A stretch of 64,000 nucleotides of DNA from Achromobacter sp. AONIH1. Its GTDB lineage: Bacteria; Pseudomonadota; Gammaproteobacteria; Burkholderiales; Burkholderiaceae_B. The notes below the pieces were generated by a model. It saw only the letters and a list, made by a program, of their open reading frames with translations. It ran no database searches and was not told the origin of the DNA. Position numbers and translations under genes: made by a program. Location: contig NZ_CP026124.1 in NCBI RefSeq assembly GCF_002902905.1, positions 3,286,001 to 3,350,000 on the forward strand, given 5' to 3'. Position 1 is the stretch's first letter; every line of letters starts with the position of its first letter. Positions 19,977-26,394 of the stretch are shown here, piece after piece.

Positions 19977-21791
19977 CTAGCGCAGCTGCAGGCGGAAGTC
20001 GCCGATGATCAGGTCGCGCTCCTTGGGGGCCTCGGTGCGGATCTGGCCGCCGTCCAGCGCCCATTGCGTTTCGGTGCCGCTGGCCCGCTTTGCGTCCGGT
20101 GGCGTTTCCAGCCTGCCCAGATGCTGCCAGCCACCGTCCGTCTTGCGGCGGTACGCTTGCGGCGAACCTTGGGTGGCGTACTTGTTGTCGGCCGTGTAGA
20201 CCCGCGTGAACAGGACCAGATCTTCCTGGCCGCTGCCGGACAGGTCCACGAACAGCAGCAGGCACGGCGCGTCTCGCTCGTATTGCTTGACGGTCGCGGG
20301 CGGCGTTGTGCTCGCCGTCGCGCAAGTCTGCGCCACGTAGGGATTCTGCTGCACGAGGAATTTCCACCAGCCGTCCGGCGCCTGCCGTCCGGCGGGCACG
20401 GTGTCAAAGGTGGGCGACGCGGCGATCAGGTCGGTCTTGGGTTCGTCCCAGGAGTAATACTTGCCTGTCAGCGCGCTCGCCGCCGCCTGCGCGATGCGCG
20501 GATCGCGCTTGCTGGCGGCGCCGTCGGCCAGCTGGCGCAGGGCATCGCGCCCCCAGCGGCCGTGGTCGTTGCGCATGCTGCTGTAGCGGTATTCGCGCGG
20601 TTCCAGGCGGCCGTCCAGCAGGCCCTGCAGCTGGCTTTGCGCGGCGATGCGGCGCGGGTCGGCCACGGGCGTCTGCACCAGCGCCAGCAGGACCAGCGTG
20701 GCGAAGGCGGCCACGAGGTTGGTCGTCGCCAGCGTGCCGTAGAAGCCCGCGGGCCGCAGCGCGGCCCAGGCGTAGCCCAGCGCGTACAGCGCCAGCAGGC
20801 CGCCGCAATAGAGCGCCCAGACGCGGGGAATGGTCCAGCCGTACTGCCCGACCCGCAGGCCCAGGCCGTACAGCGCCACGGCCGCCAGCGGCAGCAGGCA
20901 GAGCATGGCCAGGCGCAGCGTTCTGGACAGGCCCTGGCCGAACGGCGCGGCCCCGGGGCTGTCCTGCCAGGCTGCGTTGATCAGCTTGATCCACAGCGCG
21001 CAGAAGGCGATGAGCGCGCCGGCCGACAGCTTGACGGCCTCGAAGCCGAGCGCCATGCGCGCCGCCAGCGCGATGGTGAACGCCAGCCCCACCAGCGCCA
21101 CCAGCGGCAGCAGCCAGGCGTTCAGCGTGAGCCATGAACGCCGCAGCGTGTCGGCGATCTGCGGACGGCGGCGCACGCCGACCAGGCTGACGGCCAGCAC
21201 GATGGGCCAGGCGGCGATGTGGAAGCGCGCGTGGCCGAGCACGTCCAGCACGGTATTGATGCCGATCATGCGGAACATCATGCCGGCGATCCACAGCAGC
21301 ACGAACACGCTGATCGACAGGCAGACGGCCAGCGCCAGGTGCACCGTGTTGCGCCACGCGGCGCGGAACACCGCGGGATAATTCCATTGAGGCTGGCGCG
21401 GATCGAGTTCCTGGACCAGCGGCAGCAGCACGAAGCCGGCCGCGCCGATCAGGAAGGTGATCAGCATGGGACGCTGGCTGTCCGAGACCACGGCCAGCAT
21501 GTTTTTGGCGTCCCAGCCCAGTCCGTAGGCGGCCAGCAGGGGCAGTACCAGCACATAGGCGGCAAGCGCGATCAGCCAGCGCGCGCCGCTGCGCATGCCC
21601 GACAGCAGCGCGCCGGCCAGCGGCGCGAGCCAGGCGAGCTGCAGCAGGAACACCATGGTGAAGGGCTGATCCCAGGGCCGGTAGCGGTGTATGGCGACAA
21701 AATGCAGGCCCAGGCCCAGCAGCGCGGCCAGCAGGCCATAGAACAGCACGGTCCGGTCGGCCGCGTCCAGTCGCTTCGTCGTTTGTGTCAT
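19977..21791 (-). CDS. DUF4153-type integral membrane protein with C-terminal DUF7057-like region
   Basis: A 604-residue protein with roughly ten to twelve hydrophobic helices in the first ~380 residues, then a soluble domain of about 220 residues (LEPREYRYSSMRNDHGRWGR onward) ending in LIIGDFRLQLR. The layout matches DUF4153 proteins. The function is unknown. The start codon at 21791 lies only 4 bp after the stop of the tailocin repressor gene, on the same strand, so the two may share the repressor promoter. No promoter of its own can be recognised between them. Confidence 0.82.
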   Translation of the reverse strand: MTQTTKRLDAADRTVLFYGLLAALLGLGLHFVAIHRYRPWDQPFTMVFLLQLAWLAPLAGALLSGMRSGARWLIALAAYVLVLPLLAAYGLGWDAKNMLAVVSDSQRPMLITFLIGAAGFVLLPLVQELDPRQPQWNYPAVFRAAWRNTVHLALAVCLSISVFVLLWIAGMMFRMIGINTVLDVLGHARFHIAAWPIVLAVSLVGVRRRPQIADTLRRSWLTLNAWLLPLVALVGLAFTIALAARMALGFEAVKLSAGALIAFCALWIKLINAAWQDSPGAAPFGQGLSRTLRLAMLCLLPLAAVALYGLGLRVGQYGWTIPRVWALYCGGLLALYALGYAWAALRPAGFYGTLATTNLVAAFATLVLLALVQTPVADPRRIAAQSQLQGLLDGRLEPREYRYSSMRNDHGRWGRDALRQLADGAASKRDPRIAQAAASALTGKYYSWDEPKTDLIAASPTFDTVPAGRQAPDGWWKFLVQQNPYVAQTCATASTTPPATVKQYERDAPCLLLFVDLSGSGQEDLVLFTRVYTADNKYATQGSPQAYRRKTDGGWQHLGRLETPPDAKRASGTETQWALDGGQIRTEAPKERDLIIGDFRLQLR

Positions 21792-21795
21792 CGGG

Positions 21796-22569
21796 TCAGA
21801 AATCCTCGCTGCGCCAGACCTTCAGCACGCGGCCGAAGACCTCGAAATCCATGCCTTCGGTGATGTCCCAGGCGTCGTACTTGGTGTTCTCGGACTTGGC
21901 CCGGACCACCAGGCCGGTGGCGGTGGGGATGCGCTGCAGCCGCTTGATGAAGCCTTCGCTGCCCACGCGGAAGAAATAGATCGCATCGTACTCGACCGCC
22001 TGCACGCCCCGGTCCACGATCAGGGGATCGCCGGGATTGAACATGGGGCGCATCGAGTCGCCGAAACCCGTGACGATGCACAGGTTCTTCGGGGACGAGA
22101 AGCCCCGGACGTTCTTTTGCAGCCATTCCGGGCTGACGTTCCAGCTCTGGATCACGCCGGGCTGATCGCGCAGCTCCAGACCATTGCCCATCGCGCCTCC
22201 GGTATCGAATTGGGAAATCAGGACGTTGTCGCGGACCAGCCCGCCCAGCCGCGCATGGCTGAAGGACAGCAGCCGCCCGGCCGGGACTTCCGCGGACTCG
22301 CCCGCCAGTTCGTCGTCCCCCAGCGCGCGCCAGAGGTCGGGGTGGGGCTGGTCCATCCAGCTGTCGTGCAGGCCCAGCCCCAGCGAGATCTTGCCGGCCA
22401 GGGCGTCGCCGACGCGGCGCGGGTTCTTGTCGCGCTTGCCCTGGAAGCCCTGGAGGATCTGGTCCAGGTACTTGCGGCTGACGCCGGCCCGTTCGGCCAG
22501 GCGGTCGACGCCCCCGGCCTCCAGGACCGCGTACTTGAGGTTGTTCAGTCGTATCGAGCGGATATCCAT
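21796..22569 (-). CDS. S24/LexA-like repressor of the tailocin island
   Basis: A 257-residue repressor with an N-terminal helix-turn-helix (GVDRLAERAGVSRKYLDQIL, residues 20-39) and a C-terminal S24 peptidase-like domain. The candidate catalytic serine is S172 in GFGDSMRPMF and the lysine K209 in EGFIKRLQRI. Ala-Gly pairs occur at 89-90 and 97-98, rather far upstream of S172 compared with LexA/CI. It is transcribed away from the early genes, with three 17-bp operators in the gap. By analogy with PrtR and CI it should hold the cluster off until DNA damage, though self-cleavage is not assured. Confidence 0.9.
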   Translation of the reverse strand: MDIRSIRLNNLKYAVLEAGGVDRLAERAGVSRKYLDQILQGFQGKRDKNPRRVGDALAGKISLGLGLHDSWMDQPHPDLWRALGDDELAGESAEVPAGRLLSFSHARLGGLVRDNVLISQFDTGGAMGNGLELRDQPGVIQSWNVSPEWLQKNVRGFSSPKNLCIVTGFGDSMRPMFNPGDPLIVDRGVQAVEYDAIYFFRVGSEGFIKRLQRIPTATGLVVRAKSENTKYDAWDITEGMDFEVFGRVLKVWRSEDF

Positions 22570-22581
22570 GGTGGTAGCGAT

Positions 22582-22598
22582 GGTAGCAACACGCTACC
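22582..22598. promoter_or_regulatory. Operator 1 (17-bp inverted repeat)
   Basis: GGTAGC-AACAC-GCTACC, a perfect 6-bp dyad around a 5-bp spacer. It lies 13 bp upstream of the repressor start. An extra GGTAGC half-site is at 22573-22578. It is one of three operators of the same design. Confidence 0.85.
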
Positions 22599-22607
22599 CA
22601 AAAGTAC

Positions 22608-22624
22608 AGTAGCGAATCGCTATT
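22608..22624. promoter_or_regulatory. Operator 2 (17-bp inverted repeat)
   Basis: AGTAGC-GAATC-GCTATT, a dyad with weaker outer bases than operators 1 and 3. Its left edge is 26 bp from that of operator 1, and its end abuts the candidate -35 of the rightward promoter. Confidence 0.8.
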
Positions 22625-22651
22625 GAAATTTCGGTAGCGAGTCGCTACCAT
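22623..22651 (+). promoter_or_regulatory. Candidate rightward early promoter
   Basis: TTGAAA (22623-22628) and TACCAT (22646-22651) are spaced by 17 bp and would start transcription near 22658 toward the replication-type genes. Operator 3 lies inside it. The hexamer match is moderate, but the arrangement relative to the operators is convincing. Confidence 0.6.
22633..22649. promoter_or_regulatory. Operator 3 (17-bp inverted repeat)
   Basis: GGTAGC-GAGTC-GCTACC, a perfect dyad, 25 bp from operator 2. It occupies the spacer and part of the -10 of the candidate rightward promoter, so repressor bound here would block it. Confidence 0.85.
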
Positions 22652-22764
22652 TGATTCTACAAATGAGCTATTCGCGGCGACCGCAGTCAGCGGCGCCGAG
22701 CGCCGCGCGGGGCGGCGCTACCCAGGCGCGGGTCCACGCGTCCGATTCGCTACCAAGGAGGTAT

Positions 22765-23607
22765 GTGATTCCCCTGAACCCCCATCCGGCGGCCGCGTCC
22801 CAGCCGCAACGGGCCGGCCATATCCGCATCCCGAACTCGCTGTACGACGCCATCACCGCGTTCCCTTTCAAGCTGACGACCCTGCGCGTGCTGCTGGCGG
22901 TACTGCGCAAGACCGAAGGCTACGGCAAACAGGAGGACGACTTGTCCGCATCCCAGCTGGCCTCGCTGTGCGGCGCGATGTCGCGCCAGCACGTCACCAC
23001 GGCGCTGAACGAACTGGCGGCCCTGAACGTCATCCGCAAGCGGCCCGGCCGCTACGGCTGCGTGGTCGGCCTGAACCGGGATCCGGCGCAGTGGCGCCAG
23101 CCGGCCAGGCGCGCGGGCGTGTCCGGGACCGGCACGGGTCCGCAAGACGGACCCTTGTCCGAATCGACCGCGCCAGACCGTCCCGTTGCCGGACAGAGCG
23201 ATCGTCCCGGATTCGGACAAACAACAGACAACCTTCCAACAGACAACCCAGACAACATTCCGGCGGCGAGCCCTGCTTGCGCCGGACCGGCCGCTCCGCC
23301 TCCCGTCATCGCGCTCGCGCTGAAAGACGGCTCCGAGTACGCCGTGACCGAGTCCCAGGCCGCCGAGTGGAGAGCCGCCTACCGTGAACTGAATGTGGAC
23401 GCCGAGCTTCTGCGCATGCGCGCCTGGCTCGACGCGAAACCGCAGAACCGCAAGACACGCCGCGGCATCGGCGCGTTCGTGGTGGGCTGGCTGAACAGGT
23501 CCCTCGAACGCCGCCAGGTCCAGGCTTCAACCACGAGGGTGAACGCGCATGCACGCTTCGAACAGCAGGACTACCGCGCCGGGGTGGCGGCCGATGGCTC
23601 GTTTTAG
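22765..23607 (+). CDS. Phage replication initiator-like (lambda O-type) DNA-binding protein
   Basis: A 280-residue protein if started at the GTG at 22765, which follows AAGGAGG at short spacing; the frame is also open from an ATG at 22663, which would be nearly leaderless from the candidate promoter. The N-terminal half matches phage O-type replication domains (RIPNSLYDAITAFPFKLTTL, then LASLCGAMSRQHVTTALNEL, a winged-helix). A low-complexity linker follows, then a helical C-terminus. With the adjacent DnaC-like gene it would form an initiator/helicase-loader pair, unusual to retain in a headless element. Confidence 0.78.
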   Translation: MIPLNPHPAAASQPQRAGHIRIPNSLYDAITAFPFKLTTLRVLLAVLRKTEGYGKQEDDLSASQLASLCGAMSRQHVTTALNELAALNVIRKRPGRYGCVVGLNRDPAQWRQPARRAGVSGTGTGPQDGPLSESTAPDRPVAGQSDRPGFGQTTDNLPTDNPDNIPAASPACAGPAAPPPVIALALKDGSEYAVTESQAAEWRAAYRELNVDAELLRMRAWLDAKPQNRKTRRGIGAFVVGWLNRSLERRQVQASTTRVNAHARFEQQDYRAGVAADGSF

Positions 23608-24352
23608 TTTTCCCACCGAACCCAGGACCTGCGAACGCCACGGCGATTTCCTGGACCTGAAGATGCCGGCGGGCTGGGCGGGCTGCCCGCGCTGCAACGG
23701 CGAGCGCATCGCCCGCGAAGATGCGGGCAAGGCAGCCGCGGCCACATCGGCGCACCGGCGCCAGGTGGCCGACAGCCTGCTAGGCCGCGCGGCCATTCCC
23801 GCGCGCTTCGCCGACAAGCGGCTCGACAACTTCGCGCCGCACGCCGAGGGCCCGCGGCGCGCGCTGGAACTGGCCCGCCGCTACGCCGACGGCTTCGGCG
23901 CCGAGGCCGCGAAGTCCGGCGCCAGCCTGGTGTTCTGCGGCGGCGTCGGCGCGGGCAAGACCCATCTGGCCGTGGGCATCGCCCATCGCCTCATGGAGCA
24001 GGGCCGCATCGCGGTCTTCACCTCGGTAATCAACGCCATCCGCCGGGTCAAGGACACCTACCGCCGCGACAGCGGCCAGTCCGAGGCCCAGGTGGTGGCC
24101 GGCTTCATCCGGCCCGACCTGCTGATCCTGGATGAAGTGGGCGTCCAGTTCGGCAGCGAGACCGAGAAGATGATCCTGTTCGAAATCATCAACGGCCGCT
24201 ACGAGCAGCTCAAGCCCACCATCGTGATCAGCAACCTGGCCAAGGACGCGCTCACCGACTACCTGGGCGAACGCGTGGTCGACCGGCTGCGCGAAGGCGG
24301 CGGGCGCATGCTGATCTTCGACTGGCCCAGCTACCGCAGGCAGGCCGCCTAG
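23549..24352 (+). CDS. DnaC-like replicative helicase loader (AAA+ ATPase)
   Basis: A 267-residue ATPase. A possible zinc site is formed by C29/H31 and C46/C49 (CERHGDF and CPRCNGE). Walker A is GGVGAGKT at residues 131-138 and Walker B LLILDE at 191-196, followed by the NGRYEQLKPTIVISNL segment with sensor-1 asparagine, typical of DnaC/IstB-like loaders. It overlaps the O-like gene by 59 bp; a GAGGGTG site precedes the ATG at 23549, and a later ATG at 23594 is also possible. The expected partner is the host replicative helicase DnaB. Confidence 0.88.
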   Translation: MHASNSRTTAPGWRPMARFSFPTEPRTCERHGDFLDLKMPAGWAGCPRCNGERIAREDAGKAAAATSAHRRQVADSLLGRAAIPARFADKRLDNFAPHAEGPRRALELARRYADGFGAEAAKSGASLVFCGGVGAGKTHLAVGIAHRLMEQGRIAVFTSVINAIRRVKDTYRRDSGQSEAQVVAGFIRPDLLILDEVGVQFGSETEKMILFEIINGRYEQLKPTIVISNLAKDALTDYLGERVVDRLREGGGRMLIFDWPSYRRQAA

Positions 24353-24397
24353 GCGCGGCTCGCGGGGCGCAGGCAGGAAACCGGCAAGGACAACAAG

Positions 24398-24814
24398 ATG
24401 AAGAAGGAACGCAACATGGAAAAGGAACGCAATATGGGTTATCCCCGTTGGGTCGAAGACGAGCTGTGGAACTGGTCGCGCTGGTGCTGGCTGGGCGACT
24501 GGCCGCAGCCCGATCCCAACGTCAAGTGCATTTCGGCCGAACGGGCCTACCGCGCGCCGGCCGGCCCGGACGACGAGCCGGCGCCGATCCCGGTGCACAT
24601 GGACCACGCGCGCAAGGTGCAAAAGCTGTACGACTCGCTGGCGCACGTCGAGCAGCGCGTGCTGCAGGCCGAGTATCCGCGCCGCCACGAATACGCCGGC
24701 CTGACCGCGGGCGAGCGCATCACGCGCGCCTGCGACAGGCTGGACATCAGCCCGGTCTACTACAAGATCGCGCTCGGCCACATGAAGGATCAGGTGCGGA
24801 GGGCCTTCCAATGA
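24398..24814 (+). CDS. Hypothetical phage regulator (candidate late-gene activator/antiterminator)
   Basis: A 138-residue protein not assigned with certainty. The N-terminal part is Trp-rich (DELWNWSRWCWLGDWPQPDP); the C-terminal half (VQKLYDSLAHVEQRVLQAEY and ITRACDRLDISPVYYKIALG) looks like a sigma-region-4 or ArpU/Q-type helix-turn-helix, as in small phage late regulators. It begins with a tandem KKERNM/EKERNM duplication, giving two good ATG choices (24398 or 24419). It lies immediately before a stretch with three terminators and upstream of the tail operon, which fits a late-control role. This role is inference. Confidence 0.65.
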   Translation: MKKERNMEKERNMGYPRWVEDELWNWSRWCWLGDWPQPDPNVKCISAERAYRAPAGPDDEPAPIPVHMDHARKVQKLYDSLAHVEQRVLQAEYPRRHEYAGLTAGERITRACDRLDISPVYYKIALGHMKDQVRRAFQ

Positions 24815-25068
24815 AGTACGCGAAGGAAGTGCTGGATCTGATGTCGGCCTTTCCCGGCCGCGAGTGGCGCATGGCCGAACTGGTGCGCGACGCCTCTGGC
24901 GGCCGCGAGCTGGCGCGCCGCGAGCGCGACGCCATGCGCCAGGCCATCCTGCGCGTGCTCGAGGCGCTGCAGGATTGCGGCCAGGTGCAGCGCATCGAGT
25001 ACGCGCGCAATTCGCTGACCTACGCCTGGGGCGAGGTGCGACACGAGCAAGCTTGCGCCTGCGACTGA
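24811..25068 (+). CDS. Small hypothetical protein at the end of the early operon
   Basis: An 85-residue protein whose ATG overlaps the previous stop (ATGA), so the two are translationally coupled. The composition is helical and charged, with MSAFPGREWRMAELVRDA, GGRELARRERDAMRQAILRV and QRIEYARNSLTYAW, resembling a winged-helix DNA-binding protein. The last ~30 bp belong to a ~79-bp sequence that is repeated at 25266. No named family is recognised. Confidence 0.65.
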   Translation: MKYAKEVLDLMSAFPGREWRMAELVRDASGGRELARRERDAMRQAILRVLEALQDCGQVQRIEYARNSLTYAWGEVRHEQACACD

Positions 25069-25115
25069 TCATGCGACAATTCCTCCGGGCCATTGCGTCT
25101 TGCGCGAGCGGCCCG
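25037..25115 (+). repeat. Duplicated structured unit, copy A
   Basis: About 79 bp, roughly four-fifths identical to 25266-25344 with no gaps. Its distal 45 bp are almost the same in both and contain a hairpin, CGGGCC...GGCCCG, around a CTTGCGCGAG-like core. A weak promoter-like pair, TTGCGC (25053) and GACAAT (25075) at 16-bp spacing, precedes the hairpin; an intrinsic terminator follows. It begins within the 3' end of the 85-residue gene. Confidence 0.7.
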
Positions 25116-25128
25116 CAAGCCTGAAACC

Positions 25129-25156
25129 AAAGCCCGCCGATGCGGGCTTTTTGTTT
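25129..25156 (+). terminator. Intrinsic terminator 1 of the late-control region
   Basis: AAAGCCCGC and GCGGGCTTT form a 9-bp stem with a CGAT loop, followed by TTGTTT. It follows copy A of the duplicated unit and the last early gene. Confidence 0.85.
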
Positions 25157-25265
25157 GATGTGTCAGGCCTGCGCTTGCTTGGACAGGCGTCATTTCCGCC
25201 GCGCTTTGATCACCGCGAACCACGCCATGCGCGGTGGCGCGAACCGCTGGCGACGCCGCGCCGAG

Positions 25266-25344
25266 TGCGACACCCGCCACGTTGCCGATGCGACGAATGA
25301 TGCGACAATACGTCCGGGCCATTGCGTCTTGCGCAAGCGGCCCG
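25266..25344 (+). repeat. Duplicated structured unit, copy B
   Basis: Second copy of the unit at 25037, with the same internal spacing: TTGCCG (25282), GACAAT (25304) at 16 bp, and the CGGGCC...GGCCCG hairpin, here with a perfect CTTGCGCAAG palindrome in the loop. A terminator again follows directly. In the frame corresponding to the 85-residue gene it ends RVRHPPRCRCDE then a stop, so it may be a partial duplication of that gene end plus its terminator. Confidence 0.7.
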
Positions 25345-25359
25345 ACGAACCGCACACCC

Positions 25360-25381
25360 ACCCGCGCAAGCGGGTTTTTTT
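25360..25381 (+). terminator. Intrinsic terminator 2 of the late-control region
   Basis: ACCCGC and GCGGGT form a stem with a GCAA tetraloop, followed by seven T. It is directly downstream of copy B. Confidence 0.85.
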
Positions 25382-25423
25382 ACGCCCCGGATATTCCCGC
25401 TCAGGGAATGCCGGGGCGTTTTG
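25382..25423 (+). terminator. Intrinsic terminator 3 of the late-control region
   Basis: ACGCCCCGG (25382-25390) pairs with CCGGGGCGT (25411-25419), and inside it ATTCCC pairs with GGGAAT; TTTT follows. It is the third terminator within 300 bp ahead of the tail operon. Confidence 0.85.
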
Positions 25424-25699
25424 CTTGGCGCCGTCCAGCGGCCTGCCGCCTCGCCATTTCCTGCTCGCTCCGGGTCCCGTCTCCCCCCGGCACGCGAGCC
25501 AGCGGCTTGAGGCGGCAGCCCGGTGGGCGACAGCCGGAATCCGCCGCACACAGGCCGCACGCACATGCAACGCGGCACCGCGCTCTTCGCGCAGCAAAGC
25601 CGGCCTTCCGCCTCCAGGCAACTGGATTCCCGCCACCGGCCTTCGGGCCGGCCCAATCTTTCCGGGCGCGTCCCGCCCGTCACGCTACAGGAGTGAATC
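25424..25699. other. Gene-free leader of the tail operon
   Basis: No convincing gene is seen here. A hairpin with a TTCG tetraloop, CCGGCC-TTCG-GGCCGG, lies at 25636-25651. I cannot point to a strong promoter. This is where the head module (terminase, portal, protease, capsid) would stand in a related phage. Confidence 0.5.
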
Positions 25700-25798
25700 A
25701 TGCCGCAGCCGCATGCACAGGCCGCGTCGCGGGCGTATCGCCGCCTTGGCCCGGCCGCCACCAGCGGTCCCCTGACGGGAGCCGCGCATGGCGAATAA
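25700..25798 (+). CDS. Possible 32-residue small ORF coupled to the tail operon
   Basis: MPQPHAQAASRAYRRLGPAA onward, 33 codons, with a good ACAGGAG ribosome binding site 6 bp before the ATG. It overlaps the start of the tail-terminator gene by 11 bp. It may be a leader peptide that couples translation, or the leftover end of a removed head-module gene. No homology can be judged at this length. Confidence 0.35.
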   Translation: MPQPHAQAASRAYRRLGPAATSGPLTGAAHGE

Positions 25799-26381
25799 CT
25801 CCGCCACCGGCGGCTACCTGTTGCCTCTGCAGGCGTCTCCGCCCCTCGAAGACGCCGAACTGGAGGCCGTGTTCCAGGGCTATATCGCCGGCGTGTCCGG
25901 CCTGCCCAGCAACCTGGTTCGTACGCGCTGGCCGGCGGCCGGCGCGGAACCGCCCGCGCCCGACCAGACCTGGTGCCTCATGGACATCCGGTCACAGGCC
26001 GCGGACGCCGCTCCTGCCGTGACACACGATCCGGCCGGGGAGGGGACTGATTCCCTTGTTCGGCACGAGAGCATCGAAGTGCTGTGCTCGATGATCGGCC
26101 CGCGCGCGCTGCGCCACGCGGCGCAGCTGCGCGACGGCTCGGCCGTGCCGCAGAACCGCGAAGCCCTGCAGGCGCAGGACATGGCGGTGACCGGCGCGGG
26201 GCCCATCCAGGCCAGGCACGAACAAGTGAATCAGCAGTGGATTCGGCAGTACGACATCAGCCTGCGCTTCGCGCGCAGAGTGAAGCGCGTCTATCCGGTC
26301 CTGAATCTTCTGTCGGCGCCAGTCACGACGCATGCCGCGTCCGTGTCGTCGACGGATTTCGTCAACTACCTTGCAGATTAA
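25788..26381 (+). CDS. Phage neck/tail terminator-like protein (first gene of tail operon)
   Basis: A 197-residue protein. It has the pattern of tail/neck terminator proteins of contractile phages (gp12-like, LIC_12616 group): [20 protein letters not shown], then VRTRWP and a C-terminal [20 protein letters not shown] with a beta-rich end. It would cap the tail tube and sheath and, in phage, join to the head. It is the first recognisable structural gene of the rightward tail operon; no head gene precedes it. The GTG/ATG region at 25788 has a GGGAGCCGCGC site upstream. Confidence 0.72.
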   Translation: MANNSATGGYLLPLQASPPLEDAELEAVFQGYIAGVSGLPSNLVRTRWPAAGAEPPAPDQTWCLMDIRSQAADAAPAVTHDPAGEGTDSLVRHESIEVLCSMIGPRALRHAAQLRDGSAVPQNREALQAQDMAVTGAGPIQARHEQVNQQWIRQYDISLRFARRVKRVYPVLNLLSAPVTTHAASVSSTDFVNYLAD

Positions 26382-26394
26382 GGGATCTACCACC

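Noticed and set aside
22717..22754. Additional repressor operators
   Set aside because: GCTACC at 22717-22722 and 22749-22754 are only half-sites with no matching left arm at the right spacing.
25100..25300. Forward open frame across the duplicated unit
   Set aside because: It runs through an intrinsic terminator and a repeat, has no ribosome binding site and no protein-like composition.
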